DNA from: an uncultured Oscillospiraceae bacterium
GTDB lineage: Bacteria; Bacillota; Clostridia; Oscillospirales; Oscillospiraceae
Direction of reading: 5' to 3'
DNA length: 51,774 nucleotides
Assembly: GCA_947626785.1 (NCBI GenBank)
Contig: CANQTO010000016.1
Location: 1 to 51,774 of the forward strand
Numbering within the stretch: the stretch's first letter is position 1; each line of letters opens with the position of its first letter. Positions 30,750-40,815 of the stretch are shown here, in pieces. A program made the translations under genes and the position numbers. The notes below the pieces were generated by a model. The model was not told where the DNA came from, made no database searches, and saw only the letters and a list, made by a program, of their open reading frames with translations.

Positions 30750-30775
30750 TTCAAAGGTAGGTTTAGATTTTAGTG

Positions 30776-30802
30776 AGAGTGGGTCGGTACCCACTCTTTT
30801 TT
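30776..30802 (+). terminator. leader terminator/attenuator of the rimP operon
   Basis: AGAGTGGG (30776-30783), loop TCGGTA, CCCACTCT (30790-30797), then a T-run to 30802. It lies inside the transcribed leader, 45 bases before rimP, so it would stop transcription unless overridden. Confidence 0.6.
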
Positions 30803-30846
30803 ACGAGACAAAGGCCCCGGTATCCGGCCGGAAAACAGGAGGCAAC

Positions 30847-31305
30847 ATGAGCAAGATTGCGGAAAAGGTGGCGGAGTTGGCGCGGCCTGTGGTAGAGGAG
30901 GAGGGCTGCCGCCTCTGGGACGTGGAGTTCGTCCGGGAGGCGGGGGAGCGCTACCTGCGCCTCTATATCGACAAGGCCGGCGGCGTCTCCATCGATGACT
31001 GCGAGCGCATCAGCCGCCGCCTGGACCCGCTGCTGGACGAGGCCGACCCGATCCCGGAGAGCTATGTGTTCGAGGTGAGCTCCGCCGGAGCGGAGCGGGT
31101 GCTGAAGCGGCCCTCGGATTTTGAGGAGTTCATCGGAAGCTTCGTGGAAGTGAAGCTCTATCAGCCCGTCAATGGCCGGAAGGCCGTCGTGGGCACCCTG
31201 GAGGGCTATGAGGCGGACGGGACCGTCATCCTCTCCGCCGGCGGGAAGACGGAGCGCTTTGCCAAGAGCCAGGTGGCCCAGGTCCGGCTCCATATCACGA
31301 TATAA
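30847..31305 (+). CDS. rimP: ribosome maturation factor RimP
   Basis: This 152-residue protein has the two RimP domains: an N-terminal alpha/beta part (residues 1-80, LWDVEFVREAGERYLRLYID, ISRRLDPLLDE) and a C-terminal SH3-like barrel (residues 85-150, VSSAGAERVLKRPSDFEEFIG). It assists 30S subunit maturation. The start is ATG 30847 after AGGAGG. It heads the classical rimP-nusA-ylxR-ylxQ-infB-rbfA-nrnA-truB-ribF operon; nusA begins 51 bases later. Confidence 0.95.
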   Translation: MSKIAEKVAELARPVVEEEGCRLWDVEFVREAGERYLRLYIDKAGGVSIDDCERISRRLDPLLDEADPIPESYVFEVSSAGAERVLKRPSDFEEFIGSFVEVKLYQPVNGRKAVVGTLEGYEADGTVILSAGGKTERFAKSQVAQVRLHITI

Positions 31306-31356
31306 TATGATATAATATTTCGAATATAGCCAAGTTGAACAGAATGGAGAAAAAAT

Positions 31357-32409
31357 ATGAACGCAGAATTTTTTGAAGCCGTCGAGGATATCGAAAAGGA
31401 GAAGGGGATCCCCCGTTCCTATATGTACGACAAGATCCGCCAGGCCATGCTGGCCGCCTTCCGCCGGGACAATCCCGAGTGCGAGGACAATGTGGAGATC
31501 TTCCTGGACGAGGACAAAAAGCGTATCGAGATGGTCGTCAACAAGCTGGTGGTGGACGAGGTGGCCGACCCCTCCCATGAGATCAACCTGGAGGCCGCCA
31601 AGAAGATCAGCCGCCGGGCGAAGCTGGGGGAGACCGTGGCGATCCCCGTGGAGACCAAGAAGTTTGGCCGTATCGCCGCCCAGTCCGCCAAGCAGGTCAT
31701 CATCCAGGGCATCCGAGAGGCCGAGCGCGGCATCATCTATGAGGAGTTTACGTCCAAGGAGCATGAGATCCTGACGGGCGTGGTGTCCCATGTGGAGCCC
31801 AGGAATGGCAGCGTCTCTATCCGCATCTCCTCCAACAGCGAGTTTACCGAGGCCATGCTGGCCCCCAACGAGCGCATCAAGACCGAGACCTTCCAGGAGG
31901 GCGACCGGATCAAGGTCTACGTGGTGGAGGTCCGCAATTCCACCCGCGGGCCCCAGGTCCTCATCAGCCGGACCCATCCCGGCCTGGTGAAGCGGCTCTT
32001 CGAGCTGGAGGTGCCGGAGATCTATGACGGCACGGTGGAGATCAAGTCTATCGCCCGGGAGGCGGGCAGCCGTACCAAGATGGCCGTCTGGTCCGCGGAC
32101 GCGGATGTGGACCCCATCGGCGCCTGCGTGGGCCCCCGGGGCGGCCGCGTGGCCAGCATCGTCAACGAGCTGGGCGGCGAGAAGATCGACATCATCAAAT
32201 ACAGCGAGATCCCGGAAGAGTATATCGCGGCGGCGCTGTCCCCCTCTGAGGTGGTCAGCGTGACCATGCTGGAGGACGGCAAGAGCTGCCGGGTGGTCGT
32301 GCCCGACGCGCAGCTGTCCCTGGCCATCGGCAAGGAGGGCCAGAACGCCCGCCTGGCCGCCAAGCTCACCGGCTATAAGATCGACATCAAGCCCGAGTCC
32401 GAGGCCTGA
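31357..32409 (+). CDS. nusA: transcription termination/antitermination factor NusA
   Basis: This 350-residue protein shows the N-terminal RNA polymerase-binding domain (residues 1-130), the S1 domain (about 135-200, [20 protein letters not shown]) and two KH domains (about 230-345). Typical segments are [50 protein letters not shown] and [24 protein letters not shown]. The acidic C-terminal repeats of proteobacterial NusA are missing, as normal for Firmicutes. It regulates pausing and termination and is co-transcribed with its translation-factor neighbours. Confidence 0.96.
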   Translation: MNAEFFEAVEDIEKEKGIPRSYMYDKIRQAMLAAFRRDNPECEDNVEIFLDEDKKRIEMVVNKLVVDEVADPSHEINLEAAKKISRRAKLGETVAIPVETKKFGRIAAQSAKQVIIQGIREAERGIIYEEFTSKEHEILTGVVSHVEPRNGSVSIRISSNSEFTEAMLAPNERIKTETFQEGDRIKVYVVEVRNSTRGPQVLISRTHPGLVKRLFELEVPEIYDGTVEIKSIAREAGSRTKMAVWSADADVDPIGACVGPRGGRVASIVNELGGEKIDIIKYSEIPEEYIAAALSPSEVVSVTMLEDGKSCRVVVPDAQLSLAIGKEGQNARLAAKLTGYKIDIKPESEA

Positions 32410-32433
32410 TCATCCGAAAGGAGGCGGCGGCCT

Positions 32434-32700
32434 GTGCAAAAGAAAATACCCATGCGCCAGTGCCTTGGCTGCCGCGAGATGAAGCCAAAGCGGGAGCTGA
32501 TCCGGGTGGTGCGCTCTCCGGAGGGGGAGATCGACCTGGATTTCAAGGGGAAGGCCAACGGCCGGGGGGCCTATATCTGCCACGACCCCGCCTGCCTGGC
32601 CCGCGCCGTCAAGGCCCGGGCCCTGGAGAGGGCCTTCTCCGCCCAGATCCCGCAGGAGGTATACGATAAACTTAAGAGGGAAATGGAGGCCGGAGAATGA
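32434..32700 (+). CDS. ylxR: YlxR family RNA-binding protein (RnpM)
   Basis: This 88-residue protein of the DUF448 family has the sequence marks [39 protein letters not shown] and [11 protein letters not shown]. The Bacillus homologue binds RNase P RNA and modulates RNase P. It begins with GTG at 32434 after AAAGGAGG and overlaps ylxQ by four bases (ATGA). The spacing and order are those of the conserved nusA-infB operon. Confidence 0.93.
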   Translation: MQKKIPMRQCLGCREMKPKRELIRVVRSPEGEIDLDFKGKANGRGAYICHDPACLARAVKARALERAFSAQIPQEVYDKLKREMEAGE

Positions 32701-33131
32701 GGGAAAAGGCCCTGCATCTCCTGGGCCTCATGCGCCGGGCCAACGCCATCGCCGTAGGGGAGACCAATACCGGCGCGGCTGCCCGCAGCGGCAAGGCAAA
32801 GCTCCTGCTGCTGGCTGCCGACGCGTCGGACAACGCCCGGAAGCGGGCGGAGGGCTTTGCCGCGGGGAAGGGGCTGCAAGTTGTCACGCTCCCCTTTACA
32901 AAGGAGGAGCTCTCCGCCAGCCTGGGCCTGCCGGGCTGCTCCATGGTGGCCCTGCTGGACAGCGGCTTTGCCGCGGCTCTGATGAAGCTGCTCCGCGGGC
33001 TCGACCCGGAGCGCTACGGCGAGGCCGCCCGGGAGGCGGAGCGGCTGGACAGCCGCAGCCGCCGCCGAAGGGAAGAGGCCGCGGCGCATGAGAGAAACAA
33101 GAGGATCGGTAAAAGGAGGAATAACGTATGA
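32697..33131 (+). CDS. ylxQ: YlxQ/L7Ae-family RNA-binding protein
   Basis: Residues 1-100 are an L7Ae/L30e fold ([56 protein letters not shown]), known for binding kink-turn RNA. The last 45 residues form a basic Arg/Glu-rich tail not present in all members. It overlaps ylxR upstream and infB downstream by four bases each, so translation is coupled along this stretch. Confidence 0.9.
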   Translation: MREKALHLLGLMRRANAIAVGETNTGAAARSGKAKLLLLAADASDNARKRAEGFAAGKGLQVVTLPFTKEELSASLGLPGCSMVALLDSGFAAALMKLLRGLDPERYGEAAREAERLDSRSRRRREEAAAHERNKRIGKRRNNV

Positions 33132-35530
33132 GCATGATGAAATACAGGATCCACGAGGTGGCCAAAGACTTTAACGTGACGTCGAAGGTGATCTCCCAGA
33201 TACTCACGGACTATGTGGCCACTCCGAAGAACCATATGCAGGTTCTGAGTAATCATGAGCTGGACGTTATTTTCGAATATATGACCCAGCACAATCAGGT
33301 GGAGAGCCTGGAGGAGGTCTTTAAGGTCAAGCCTAAGCCCGCCCCCGCGCCGGCTCCCGCGCCCGCGCAGGATAAGAAGCCCGCCCAGAACCAGCAGCGG
33401 CCCGGTCAGCCCGGGCAGCAGCAGGGCAGCCGGGGCCAGCAGCCCCAGCGGCAGCCGGAGCGGCCTCAGAACGGAGGACCCGCCCAGGCCGAGCAGGCCA
33501 GGGCCCAGAAGAAGGATAAGCCCCACGTGCCCCGCCAGGTGGCGGAGAAGCGGGTGGTGGATACCCGCGGCGGCCCGGCGGTCAATATCGAGAAGTACAA
33601 CGAGCGCTTTGAGGATATGGCGGCCAACAAGGCCAACAACAGCAACATGCGCCGGGGCAATAAGGAGAAGATCAACAGCAAGTCCCGGCAGCGGCCCAAC
33701 ACCCAGGCGGCTTCCGCCAAGCGCCGCCAGGAGGAGCGGGACAAGATGAACCGGCTCCAGCTGGAGATCGCCAAGAAGCAGCAGCTGAAGGTCCAGATCC
33801 CCAATGAGATCAGCGTGGGCGATCTGGCCTCCCGGATGAAGAAGTCCGCCTCCGAGGTCATCAAGCAGCTCTTCAAGCTGGGGGTCTTTGCCTCCGTCTC
33901 GGAGATCATCGACTATGATACCGCGGCCCTGGTGGCGATGGAGCTGGGCTGCAAGGTGGAGAAGGAAGTCATCGTCACCGTTGAGGAGCGGCTGATCGAC
34001 GACAGCGTGGACAAGGAAGAGGACCTCAAGCCCCGGGCCCCCGTCGTGGTGGTCATGGGCCACGTGGACCACGGCAAGACCTCTCTGCTGGACTACATCC
34101 GCCACGCGAACGTGGTCTCCGGCGAGGCCGGCGGCATCACCCAGCATATCGGCGCCTACACTGTGGAGGTCAACGGCAGCCCGGTCACCTTCCTGGACAC
34201 CCCGGGCCACGAGGCTTTCACCTCCATGCGCGCCCGGGGCGCCATGGTGACGGATATCGCCATCCTGGTAGTGGCGGCGGACGACGGCATCATGCCCCAG
34301 ACCATTGAGAGCATCAACCACGCCAAGGCCGCCGGTATCCCGGTGGTGGTGGCGATAAACAAGATGGATGTGCCGGGCGCGAACCCGGACCGGATCAAGC
34401 AGCAGCTGACCGAGTACGACCTGGTCAGCGAGGAGTGGGGCGGCGACACCATTATCTGCCCCATCTCCGCCAAGACCGGTATGGGGATCGAGACCTTGTT
34501 GGAGAACCTGGTGCTGCTGGCTGAGGTCCAGGAGCTGAAGGCCAATCCCAACCGGGCCGCCAAGGGCACGGTCATCGAGGCGCGGCTGGATAAGGGCCGG
34601 GGCCCCATCATGACCGTCCTGGTCCAGAACGGCACCCTGAAGCTGGGCGATATCATCATCGCCGGCACTGCTGTGGGCCATGTGCGCACCATGATCAACG
34701 ACAAGGGCCAGCGGGTCACCGCGGCGGGCCCCTCCACCCCGGTGGAGATCTCCGGCCTGGACCAGGTGCCCAGCGCTGGCGACGTGTTCAACGCCGTTGC
34801 GGATGAGCGCATGGCCAGAGAGCTTGCCGAGGAACGGCGGATCCGGATGACCAGCAATAACGCCGGCGCTGTGAAGAAGGTCAGCCTGGAGGATCTGTTC
34901 AACCAGATCCAGGCCGGCGAGATGAAGACCCTGAACATCATCGTCAAGGCCGACGTTATGGGCTCTGCCGAGGCGGTGAAGAGCTCCCTGGAGAAGATCT
35001 CCAACGACGAGGTGCGCGTGAAGGTCATCCACAGCGCGGTGGGTGCGATCAACGAGTCCGACGTGATGCTGGCCGCCACCTCCGGCGCCATCATCGTGGG
35101 CTTCAATGTGCGCCCCGACGCCGCCGCCCAGAACAACGCCTCCCGCAATAAGGTCGATATCCGGATGTACCGGGTCATTTACGACTGCATCAATGAGATC
35201 GAGGCCGCTATGAAGGGCATGCTGGCGCCCAAGTTCAAGGAGGCCGTCATCGGCCACGCCGAAGTCCGGGAGACCTACAAAGTCTCCAAGGTGGGCACCG
35301 TCTGCGGCTGCTACTGCACCGACGGCAAGATCCAGCGAGGCTGCCAGGTCCGCGTCCTGCGGGACAACATCGTGGTCCACGAGGGCAATCTCGCCTCTCT
35401 GCGCCGCTTCAAGGACGATGTCCGGGAGGTGGCCAGCGGCTACGAGTGCGGCATGCAGGTGGAGAAATTCAACGACATCAAGATCGGCGACGTGATCGAG
35501 TGCTTCGTCATGGAGCAGATCGAAGCTTAA
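33128..35530 (+). CDS. infB: translation initiation factor IF-2
   Basis: This 800-residue GTPase places initiator tRNA on the ribosome. An N-terminal IF2N motif ([21 protein letters not shown]) is followed by a Pro/Ala/Gln-rich linker (about residues 65-130) and a second IF2N ([19 protein letters not shown]). The GTPase core has GHVDHGKT (residues 311-318), DTPGHEAF and NKMD. Domains III and IV complete it ([39 protein letters not shown]). Length and domain order are normal. A strong AAGGAGG precedes the ATG. Confidence 0.97.
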   Translation: MSMMKYRIHEVAKDFNVTSKVISQILTDYVATPKNHMQVLSNHELDVIFEYMTQHNQVESLEEVFKVKPKPAPAPAPAPAQDKKPAQNQQRPGQPGQQQGSRGQQPQRQPERPQNGGPAQAEQARAQKKDKPHVPRQVAEKRVVDTRGGPAVNIEKYNERFEDMAANKANNSNMRRGNKEKINSKSRQRPNTQAASAKRRQEERDKMNRLQLEIAKKQQLKVQIPNEISVGDLASRMKKSASEVIKQLFKLGVFASVSEIIDYDTAALVAMELGCKVEKEVIVTVEERLIDDSVDKEEDLKPRAPVVVVMGHVDHGKTSLLDYIRHANVVSGEAGGITQHIGAYTVEVNGSPVTFLDTPGHEAFTSMRARGAMVTDIAILVVAADDGIMPQTIESINHAKAAGIPVVVAINKMDVPGANPDRIKQQLTEYDLVSEEWGGDTIICPISAKTGMGIETLLENLVLLAEVQELKANPNRAAKGTVIEARLDKGRGPIMTVLVQNGTLKLGDIIIAGTAVGHVRTMINDKGQRVTAAGPSTPVEISGLDQVPSAGDVFNAVADERMARELAEERRIRMTSNNAGAVKKVSLEDLFNQIQAGEMKTLNIIVKADVMGSAEAVKSSLEKISNDEVRVKVIHSAVGAINESDVMLAATSGAIIVGFNVRPDAAAQNNASRNKVDIRMYRVIYDCINEIEAAMKGMLAPKFKEAVIGHAEVRETYKVSKVGTVCGCYCTDGKIQRGCQVRVLRDNIVVHEGNLASLRRFKDDVREVASGYECGMQVEKFNDIKIGDVIECFVMEQIEA

Positions 35531-35601
35531 GAAGCAAAAAGCAAAGAACAAATGGGCGCTCAGTCAAAGGGCGCCCTTTGCCACCGTACGGAGGATAAAC
35601 T

Positions 35602-35961
35602 ATGCCATCCAATAAACTGGCCAGGACCAACGACGATATCCAGCGGGTGCTCTCGGAGCTGCTGCGGAATATCAAGGACCCCCGCGTCCAGCAGGGGATG
35701 ATCAGCGTCACCCGGGTGGAGACCACCGGCGATCTGCGCTACGCCAAGGTCTGGCTCTCCGTCCTGGGGATGCGTGACGAGAAGGAATTCAAAAAGGGGC
35801 TCCGTTCCGCCTCCGGCTGGCTGCGGCGGGAGCTGGGCAGCGCTCTGCCCCTGCGCTATACGCCGGAGCTGGTGTTCGAGATCGACCACAGCATCGAGTA
35901 CGGCGCCCACATCAGCAAGATGATCCAGGACCTGGACATCCGCCCGGACGAGGAAAACTGA
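35602..35961 (+). CDS. rbfA: ribosome-binding factor A
   Basis: This 119-residue KH-fold protein is needed for 16S rRNA 5'-end maturation and cold adaptation. Visible family stretches are RVLSELLRNIKDPRVQQGMI, SVTRVETTGDLRYAKVWLS and LRYTPELVFEIDHSIEYGAHI. The ATG follows ACGGAGG. nrnA begins one base after its stop. Confidence 0.95.
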   Translation: MPSNKLARTNDDIQRVLSELLRNIKDPRVQQGMISVTRVETTGDLRYAKVWLSVLGMRDEKEFKKGLRSASGWLRRELGSALPLRYTPELVFEIDHSIEYGAHISKMIQDLDIRPDEEN

Positions 35962-35962
35962 T

Positions 35963-36913
35963 ATGGCTTTGATGAAATATACCGACTGCGCCAAGCTCCT
36001 GATGGAGCACGAGGCGATCTTGCTCATCACCCACAAGAACCCGGACGGGGACACCATGGGCAGCGCCGCCGCTCTGTGCAGCGCCCTGCGCCGCCGGGGG
36101 AAGATCGCCTATCTCTACGCAAACCCCCAGACGACCGCGCTGCTGCGGCCATATGTGGAGCCCTTCTTCGCGCCGGCGGGCAGCGAGGAGATGTTTGACT
36201 ACTATGTGGGGGTGGATGTGGCCTCTGAGAACCTGTTCCCCCAGGGCTTCGCCCAGCCGGTGGACCTGTGTATCGACCACCACCAGATCAACTCCCACTA
36301 CGCCCCGGCAGAACTGATCCGGGACGACCGCTCCTCCTGCGGGGAGATCGTCCTGGAGCTGGTGAAGGCCCTGGCCAAAGCCCCCACGCCGGAGGAGGCT
36401 ACGCTGCTGTACATCGCCGTGTCCACCGACACTGGCTGCTTCCAATATCTGAATACCGACGCCCGGACCCACTCCGCCGCGGCGGAGCTGCTCCGCTACG
36501 GCGCGGACTGCGGCAAGATCAACACGGACTTCTTCCGAAAGGTCTCCGCCGCCCGGCTCCGGCTGGAGGGGGCCATCTATTCCTCCCTCAGCTTCCACCG
36601 GGACGATCAGGTGGTGGTGGCCACCATCACCCGGGACATGCTCCGGAATGCCGGGGCCACAGAGGACGACATGGACGATCTGGCGGGCCTGGCGGGCAGG
36701 CTCCGGGGAAATCTGGTGAGCGTGACCATCCGGGAACTGGAAAACGGGGAGAGCCGGGTCTCTGTCCGCTCCATGCCGGAGGTGAGCAGCAGCGAGATCT
36801 GCGCCGTCTTCGGCGGCGGCGGGCACGCCATGGCCGCCGGCTGCACCATCCCGGCCCCGCCCGCCAAGGCGAAGGCTATGCTGCTGGCTGTCATTGACGA
36901 GATCATGGCATGA
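35963..36913 (+). CDS. nrnA: DHH/DHHA1 phosphoesterase, NrnA-like (nanoRNase/pAp phosphatase)
   Basis: This 316-residue protein has the DHH catalytic domain (ITHKNPDGDTMGSAAAL at about residue 22, then CIDHHQIN, then STDTGCF). The C-terminal DHHA1 domain ends with FGGGGHAMAAGCTI. The family degrades short RNA oligomers and may dephosphorylate pAp. Its position between rbfA and truB is conserved in Firmicutes. It overlaps truB by four bases. Confidence 0.92.
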   Translation: MALMKYTDCAKLLMEHEAILLITHKNPDGDTMGSAAALCSALRRRGKIAYLYANPQTTALLRPYVEPFFAPAGSEEMFDYYVGVDVASENLFPQGFAQPVDLCIDHHQINSHYAPAELIRDDRSSCGEIVLELVKALAKAPTPEEATLLYIAVSTDTGCFQYLNTDARTHSAAAELLRYGADCGKINTDFFRKVSAARLRLEGAIYSSLSFHRDDQVVVATITRDMLRNAGATEDDMDDLAGLAGRLRGNLVSVTIRELENGESRVSVRSMPEVSSSEICAVFGGGGHAMAAGCTIPAPPAKAKAMLLAVIDEIMA

Positions 36914-37782
36914 ACGGCATTTTGCTGATCGATAAACCCAGCGGCTGGACCAGCAGCGACGTGGTGGCCAAGCTCCGGGGCGTTCTCCACGAGCGGCGCG
37001 TCGGCCACGCGGGGACCCTGGACCCTCTGGCTACCGGGCTGCTGGTCGTCTTTGTGGGCCGGGCCACCCGGGCCGCGGAGTTTGCCGAAAGCCAGGACAA
37101 GCGCTACCGGGCGGGCCTGCGCCTGGGCCTGAGCACCGACACCCAGGATATCACGGGGCGGGTGTTGGAGGAGCGCCCTGTGACCGTCACGGAGGAACAG
37201 CTGGAGGCAGCTCTGGCCGCCTTTCAGGGGGAACAGGAGCAGATCCCGCCCATGTACTCGGCCATCAAGATCAAGGGGCAGAAACTCTATGAGATCGCCC
37301 GGCGGGGCGGCAGCGTGGAGCGAAAGCCACGGAGGATCGCGGTCCATGAGCTGCGCCTCTGCGGCCGGGAGGGGGAGGACTTTCTGCTGGATATCCACTG
37401 CTCCAAGGGCACCTATGTACGCACCCTCTGCCACGATATCGGCGCCTTCCTGGGCTGCGGCGGCTGCATGAGCTCCCTGCGCCGGACGGCGGCGGGGGAC
37501 TTTTCCCTGGACCGGGCCTATACCCTGGAGCAGGTCATAGCCGCGGCGGACAGGGGAGAGGCGGAGGCCCTTCTCCTGCCGGTGGACAGCCTCTTTGCGA
37601 ACTTTCCGGCTTTGACGACGGACGCGAAGGGCGAGAGGCAGATCCGAAACGGCTGTCCGATCCAGGCCCCCGGCGCGGCCGGGGGGCTTTGCCGCGTCTA
37701 TAGCCCTAGCGGGGACTTTCTGGCCCTGGGACAGGGCGAGCGCGGCAGCGTCCGCGTGATCAAAAGCTTTTTCGAGGTTTAG
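36910..37782 (+). CDS. truB: tRNA pseudouridine(55) synthase TruB
   Basis: This 290-residue enzyme makes pseudouridine at position 55 of tRNAs. It begins ILLIDKPSGWTSSDVVAKLR; the catalytic Asp is residue 38 in GHAGTLDPLATGLL. MYSAIKIKGQKLYEIARRG and CSKGTYVRTLCHDIG follow, with a short C-terminal PUA-like segment. It starts inside the end of nrnA (ATGA) and ends 6 bases before ribF. Confidence 0.95.
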   Translation: MNGILLIDKPSGWTSSDVVAKLRGVLHERRVGHAGTLDPLATGLLVVFVGRATRAAEFAESQDKRYRAGLRLGLSTDTQDITGRVLEERPVTVTEEQLEAALAAFQGEQEQIPPMYSAIKIKGQKLYEIARRGGSVERKPRRIAVHELRLCGREGEDFLLDIHCSKGTYVRTLCHDIGAFLGCGGCMSSLRRTAAGDFSLDRAYTLEQVIAAADRGEAEALLLPVDSLFANFPALTTDAKGERQIRNGCPIQAPGAAGGLCRVYSPSGDFLALGQGERGSVRVIKSFFEV

Positions 37783-37788
37783 TGTTTT

Positions 37789-38703
37789 ATGACAGAGATA
37801 AAAAGAGTCATCACCCTGGGCTTTTTCGACGGGGTGCATATCGGCCACGGGGCCCTGCTGGAGCGGGCCAAGCTGCGGGCAAAGGAGCTGGACGCCGCGC
37901 CCTCGGTGCTGAGCTTTGACGTGCACCCGGACAACCTGGTCTTCGGCGGCGAGGTGCCGCTGATCAACAGCGCTATCGGCCGGGAAGAGCTGATCCGCCG
38001 CTGCTATGGTATCGACAACGTGGTGTTCATGCACTTCAGTAAGCATGTGATGCGCATGCCCTGGCAGGAGTTTATCGACTCCATCACCGAAGAGCTGAAT
38101 ATCTGCTGGATCGTCATCGGGCATGACTTCTGCTGCGGCTACAAGGGCGCGGGCACGGCGGAAAAGATCCGGGCCTACTGCCTGGAGAAGGGCCTGGGCT
38201 GCGACGTGATCCCCCCCGTGATGCTGGACGGGCGGGTGGTCAGCTCCACCTATATTCGGGAGCTCATTTTGAAGGGGGAGATGGAGGAGGCCAACCGCTA
38301 TCTGGGCCACCCCCATACCCTGGCCGACACGGTCCACTCCGGTTACCACCTGGGCACACGGATGGGCACGCCCACCATCAACATGCGCTTTCCCGAGGGG
38401 GTGCTGGTGCCCCGGCACGGGGTCTACGCTGCCAAGGTCTTTTTGGAAAACGGGGAGAGCTATATAGCCGTCACCAATGTGGGCGTCCGGCCCACTGTCA
38501 GCGACGGGGACCGGATCAATGTGGAGAGCCACCTGCTGGACTATTCCGGCAACCTCTACGGCCGGCAGGCCCGGCTGGAGTTCTACCATTTTATCCGGGA
38601 TGAGCGGAAATTCAGCTCCAATGAGGAGCTCTTCGCCCAGATCCGCCAGGACGCGGAGACGGCCAGGGCCTACTTCGCGGCGCGAAAGGGAGAAACAGCG
38701 TAA
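37789..38703 (+). CDS. ribF: bifunctional riboflavin kinase/FAD synthetase
   Basis: This 304-residue enzyme makes FMN and then FAD. The N-terminal FAD synthetase domain starts VITLGFFDGVHIGHGALLE (nucleotidyltransferase motif) and includes VIGHDFCCGYKGAG and VSSTYIRELI. The C-terminal kinase domain (about residues 180-300) has GYHLGTRMGTPTINM, NVGVRPTVSDGDRINVESHL and FYHFIRDERKFSSNEEL. It ends the rimP operon and is followed by a strong terminator. Confidence 0.95.
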   Translation: MTEIKRVITLGFFDGVHIGHGALLERAKLRAKELDAAPSVLSFDVHPDNLVFGGEVPLINSAIGREELIRRCYGIDNVVFMHFSKHVMRMPWQEFIDSITEELNICWIVIGHDFCCGYKGAGTAEKIRAYCLEKGLGCDVIPPVMLDGRVVSSTYIRELILKGEMEEANRYLGHPHTLADTVHSGYHLGTRMGTPTINMRFPEGVLVPRHGVYAAKVFLENGESYIAVTNVGVRPTVSDGDRINVESHLLDYSGNLYGRQARLEFYHFIRDERKFSSNEELFAQIRQDAETARAYFAARKGETA

Positions 38704-38712
38704 AGTCAGCAG

Positions 38713-38745
38713 GGCTGAAAAGCAAGCAGCTTTTCAGCCTTTTTT
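38713..38745 (+). terminator. intrinsic terminator of the rimP-ribF operon
   Basis: GGCTGAAAAGC (38713-38723), loop AAGCA, GCTTTTCAGCC (38729-38739), then TTTTTT. Confidence 0.9.
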
Positions 38746-38840
38746 CAACAGCGGAAACCGTCTCCTCGTTGTTCATAAAAAGACAATGAACCGCTTGACG
38801 GCGTCGTGTATAATAGTAACATCCCAAAGGGGGAGAGAGA

Positions 38841-39347
38841 ATGGAAGGACATTTTGAGATCGAGCGGAGATTTCTCATCCGGTTTCCAAGCCTTGACTGG
38901 CTGCGGACTCATGCCACCGGCTCGGAGATCCGCCAGACCTATCTGATAAGCCCCGCCAAAGGCGTCAGCGCCCGAGTGCGGGCCCGCAGCGCCGGGGGAA
39001 AGACGGTGTATACCCACACGGTCAAGACCCGCGTCAGCGATATCCGGCGCATTGAGGAGGAGAGGGAGATCGGCCCGGAGGAGTATAAGGCCCTTCTCCA
39101 GACGGCGGACCCGGAACGGCGGACCATCGAGAAGCAGCGCTGGCTGCTGGAGCATGAGGGGCAGCTGTTTGAGATCGACCTCTTTCCCTTCTGGACCCGG
39201 CAGGCCCTGATGGAGATCGAGCTGACCGGGGAGGGGCAGCCGGTGGTGTTTCCGCCGGAGATCCGGATCCTCCGGGAAGTGACGGAGGACGGGCGCTACA
39301 CCAACCGGGCCCTGGCCCGGGAGATCCCCCCGGAGGAAACATTTTAG
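38841..39347 (+). CDS. CYTH domain-containing protein
   Basis: This 168-residue protein starts HFEIERRFLIRFP, carrying the ExExR/K signature of CYTH (adenylate cyclase/thiamine triphosphatase) tunnels. Further alternating charged strands include SARVRARSAGGKTVYTHTVK, RRIEEEREIGPEEY, IEKQRWLLEHEGQLFEIDLF and LMEIELTGEGQPV. Bacterial members of this size usually hydrolyse inorganic triphosphate; the substrate here is not shown. It is monocistronic or shares a transcript with the following lipoprotein gene. Confidence 0.88.
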   Translation: MEGHFEIERRFLIRFPSLDWLRTHATGSEIRQTYLISPAKGVSARVRARSAGGKTVYTHTVKTRVSDIRRIEEEREIGPEEYKALLQTADPERRTIEKQRWLLEHEGQLFEIDLFPFWTRQALMEIELTGEGQPVVFPPEIRILREVTEDGRYTNRALAREIPPEETF

Positions 39348-39387
39348 CGATTTTCCCGTCAAAAGCGGTGAAAGGATGGTTTTGCAT

Positions 39388-40743
39388 ATGAAGAGACTGT
39401 TTGCTTGCCTGTTGGCCCTGGTTCTGGCCTTCTCCCTCTGCGCCTGCCAGGAGAGCCAGCAGATCATCGAGAACCTGAAAAATGTGGAGCTGCCGCCTCT
39501 GCCGGAGCCGACGGAGGAGCCAGCCCCTGCGGCGGAAGCGGCTGAAGAGCCCCAGGACGCTGAGGCAGAGCCGGAGACAACGCCGGTATCGGGAGAGCCA
39601 GTTTCGGAGAACTATGAGGCGCTGGAGCTGGAAAACCGGGTGACGGTGAAGACGGACACCACCCAGCGCTATGAGGAATATGACCCCCAGAACGGGGAAG
39701 AGCTGATCCTCAGCTTCTCTTACGTGTCCCCCCATGTGAGCATCCAGGGCGGGGACGAGGCCGCCCAGGCCATCAACGACTATCTGGCCATGCTGGACGA
39801 GACCTACTACACCGGCAACGACTACGGGGCAGGGACGGCCATGGGCTACAACATGATGCTGGAGCTGGCCCAGGACAATTACGGCTACGCCATGAGCACC
39901 GGGGAGGACGTGGATTTGACCTTCGTCGCCTCCCGCACGGCCGCTGTGGCCCGGTCCGACGGGGCTGTGCTGAGCCTGGTATATGACGACTACAGCTATA
40001 CCGGCGGCGCCCATCCCAACAGCGGCCGCCGGGGCTATGTATTCGATACCCAAACCGGCGCCCTGCTGCATCTGGAGGACCTGAGCGGCGACTACGGCGC
40101 TCTCTCTGAAGCCCTGACCGCCGCTATGGTCAAGAGAACGGAGGAGGACACGGCGCTGGCCGCTCAGCTGGACGCGGGCATCACGGAGGGGAAGAGCCAT
40201 GAGGAGCTCTTCAGCTCCCTGCTGCGGGACGGCTCCTGGTATCTGAGCGAGGAGGGGATCGTGATCTTCTCCGACCAGGAGGAGCTGAGCAGCTACGCCG
40301 CCGGGCCTGTCCGCTTTGAGATCCCTTACGGAGAGCTGGAGGGCCTGCTGGACGCCAAGTGGCTGCCGGAGGAGAAGCCCGGCCAGGGCCGCTTCACCGT
40401 CGCTTCCATGGATGAAGTAGAGGACGGCACGGTGGAGATCGTCGACCTTGTCACCGACGGTAAAGAGGGGGGAGAGGACCTGTGCCTGACCGTGGAGGGC
40501 ACGGTCTACGATGTGGCTATCACCGGCGTCTACTACACGGACAGCTTCTATCAGACCTCCTACCTCTGGAACGCCAGCCACATGAGCGGCTGCGCTGTCC
40601 AGCTCCAGGCGGTGCTGCCCGACGGGATGCCCGAGCTGATGATCCGCTACAGCTCCGGCGGCCAGGAGCACCGGGTGCTGCTCAGCCACGGCGAGGACGG
40701 CGGGCCCGCCCTGGTGGACGACAGCATCGAGGCAGTTGGTTAA
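39388..40743 (+). CDS. DUF4163/DUF3298 (RsiV/PdaC-like) lipoprotein
   Basis: This 451-residue protein has a lipoprotein signal (Cys20 in SLCAC) and a Glu/Pro-rich linker at residues 30-80. Then comes a DUF4163-like part (about 95-200, ILSFSYVSPHVSIQGGDEAAQAIN) and a DUF3298-like part (about 205-320). The latter contains DYSYTGGAHPNSGRRGYVFD and the typical GALLHLEDL. The last 120 residues form a further domain I do not recognise. Related domains occur in the anti-sigma factor RsiV and the deacetylase PdaC, but no catalytic or anti-sigma domain is attached here. The start is ATG 39388; the ATG at 39376 overlaps the ribosome site. Confidence 0.8.
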   Translation: MKRLFACLLALVLAFSLCACQESQQIIENLKNVELPPLPEPTEEPAPAAEAAEEPQDAEAEPETTPVSGEPVSENYEALELENRVTVKTDTTQRYEEYDPQNGEELILSFSYVSPHVSIQGGDEAAQAINDYLAMLDETYYTGNDYGAGTAMGYNMMLELAQDNYGYAMSTGEDVDLTFVASRTAAVARSDGAVLSLVYDDYSYTGGAHPNSGRRGYVFDTQTGALLHLEDLSGDYGALSEALTAAMVKRTEEDTALAAQLDAGITEGKSHEELFSSLLRDGSWYLSEEGIVIFSDQEELSSYAAGPVRFEIPYGELEGLLDAKWLPEEKPGQGRFTVASMDEVEDGTVEIVDLVTDGKEGGEDLCLTVEGTVYDVAITGVYYTDSFYQTSYLWNASHMSGCAVQLQAVLPDGMPELMIRYSSGGQEHRVLLSHGEDGGPALVDDSIEAVG

Positions 40744-40780
40744 AAACTCCGGAAAAATCGGAAAAATCCCGGGAAGATCC

Positions 40781-40809
40781 TTGACAAGCGGGCAAAAAGA
40801 TGCTATTCT
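40781..40809 (+). promoter_or_regulatory. promoter of rplU-rpmA
   Basis: TTGACA (40781-40786), 17 bases, TATTCT (40804-40809). Confidence 0.6.
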
Positions 40810-40815
40810 ACTAAA

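Noticed and set aside
33014-35551. 845-codon open frame on the minus strand
   Set aside because: It is opposite infB. The translation is His/Leu/Gly/Asp-rich shadow sequence with no family features.
38795-38814. TTGACG...TATAAT promoter for the CYTH gene
   Set aside because: The spacer is only 8 bases; the TATAAT may still be a -10 box but no suitable -35 box was found.
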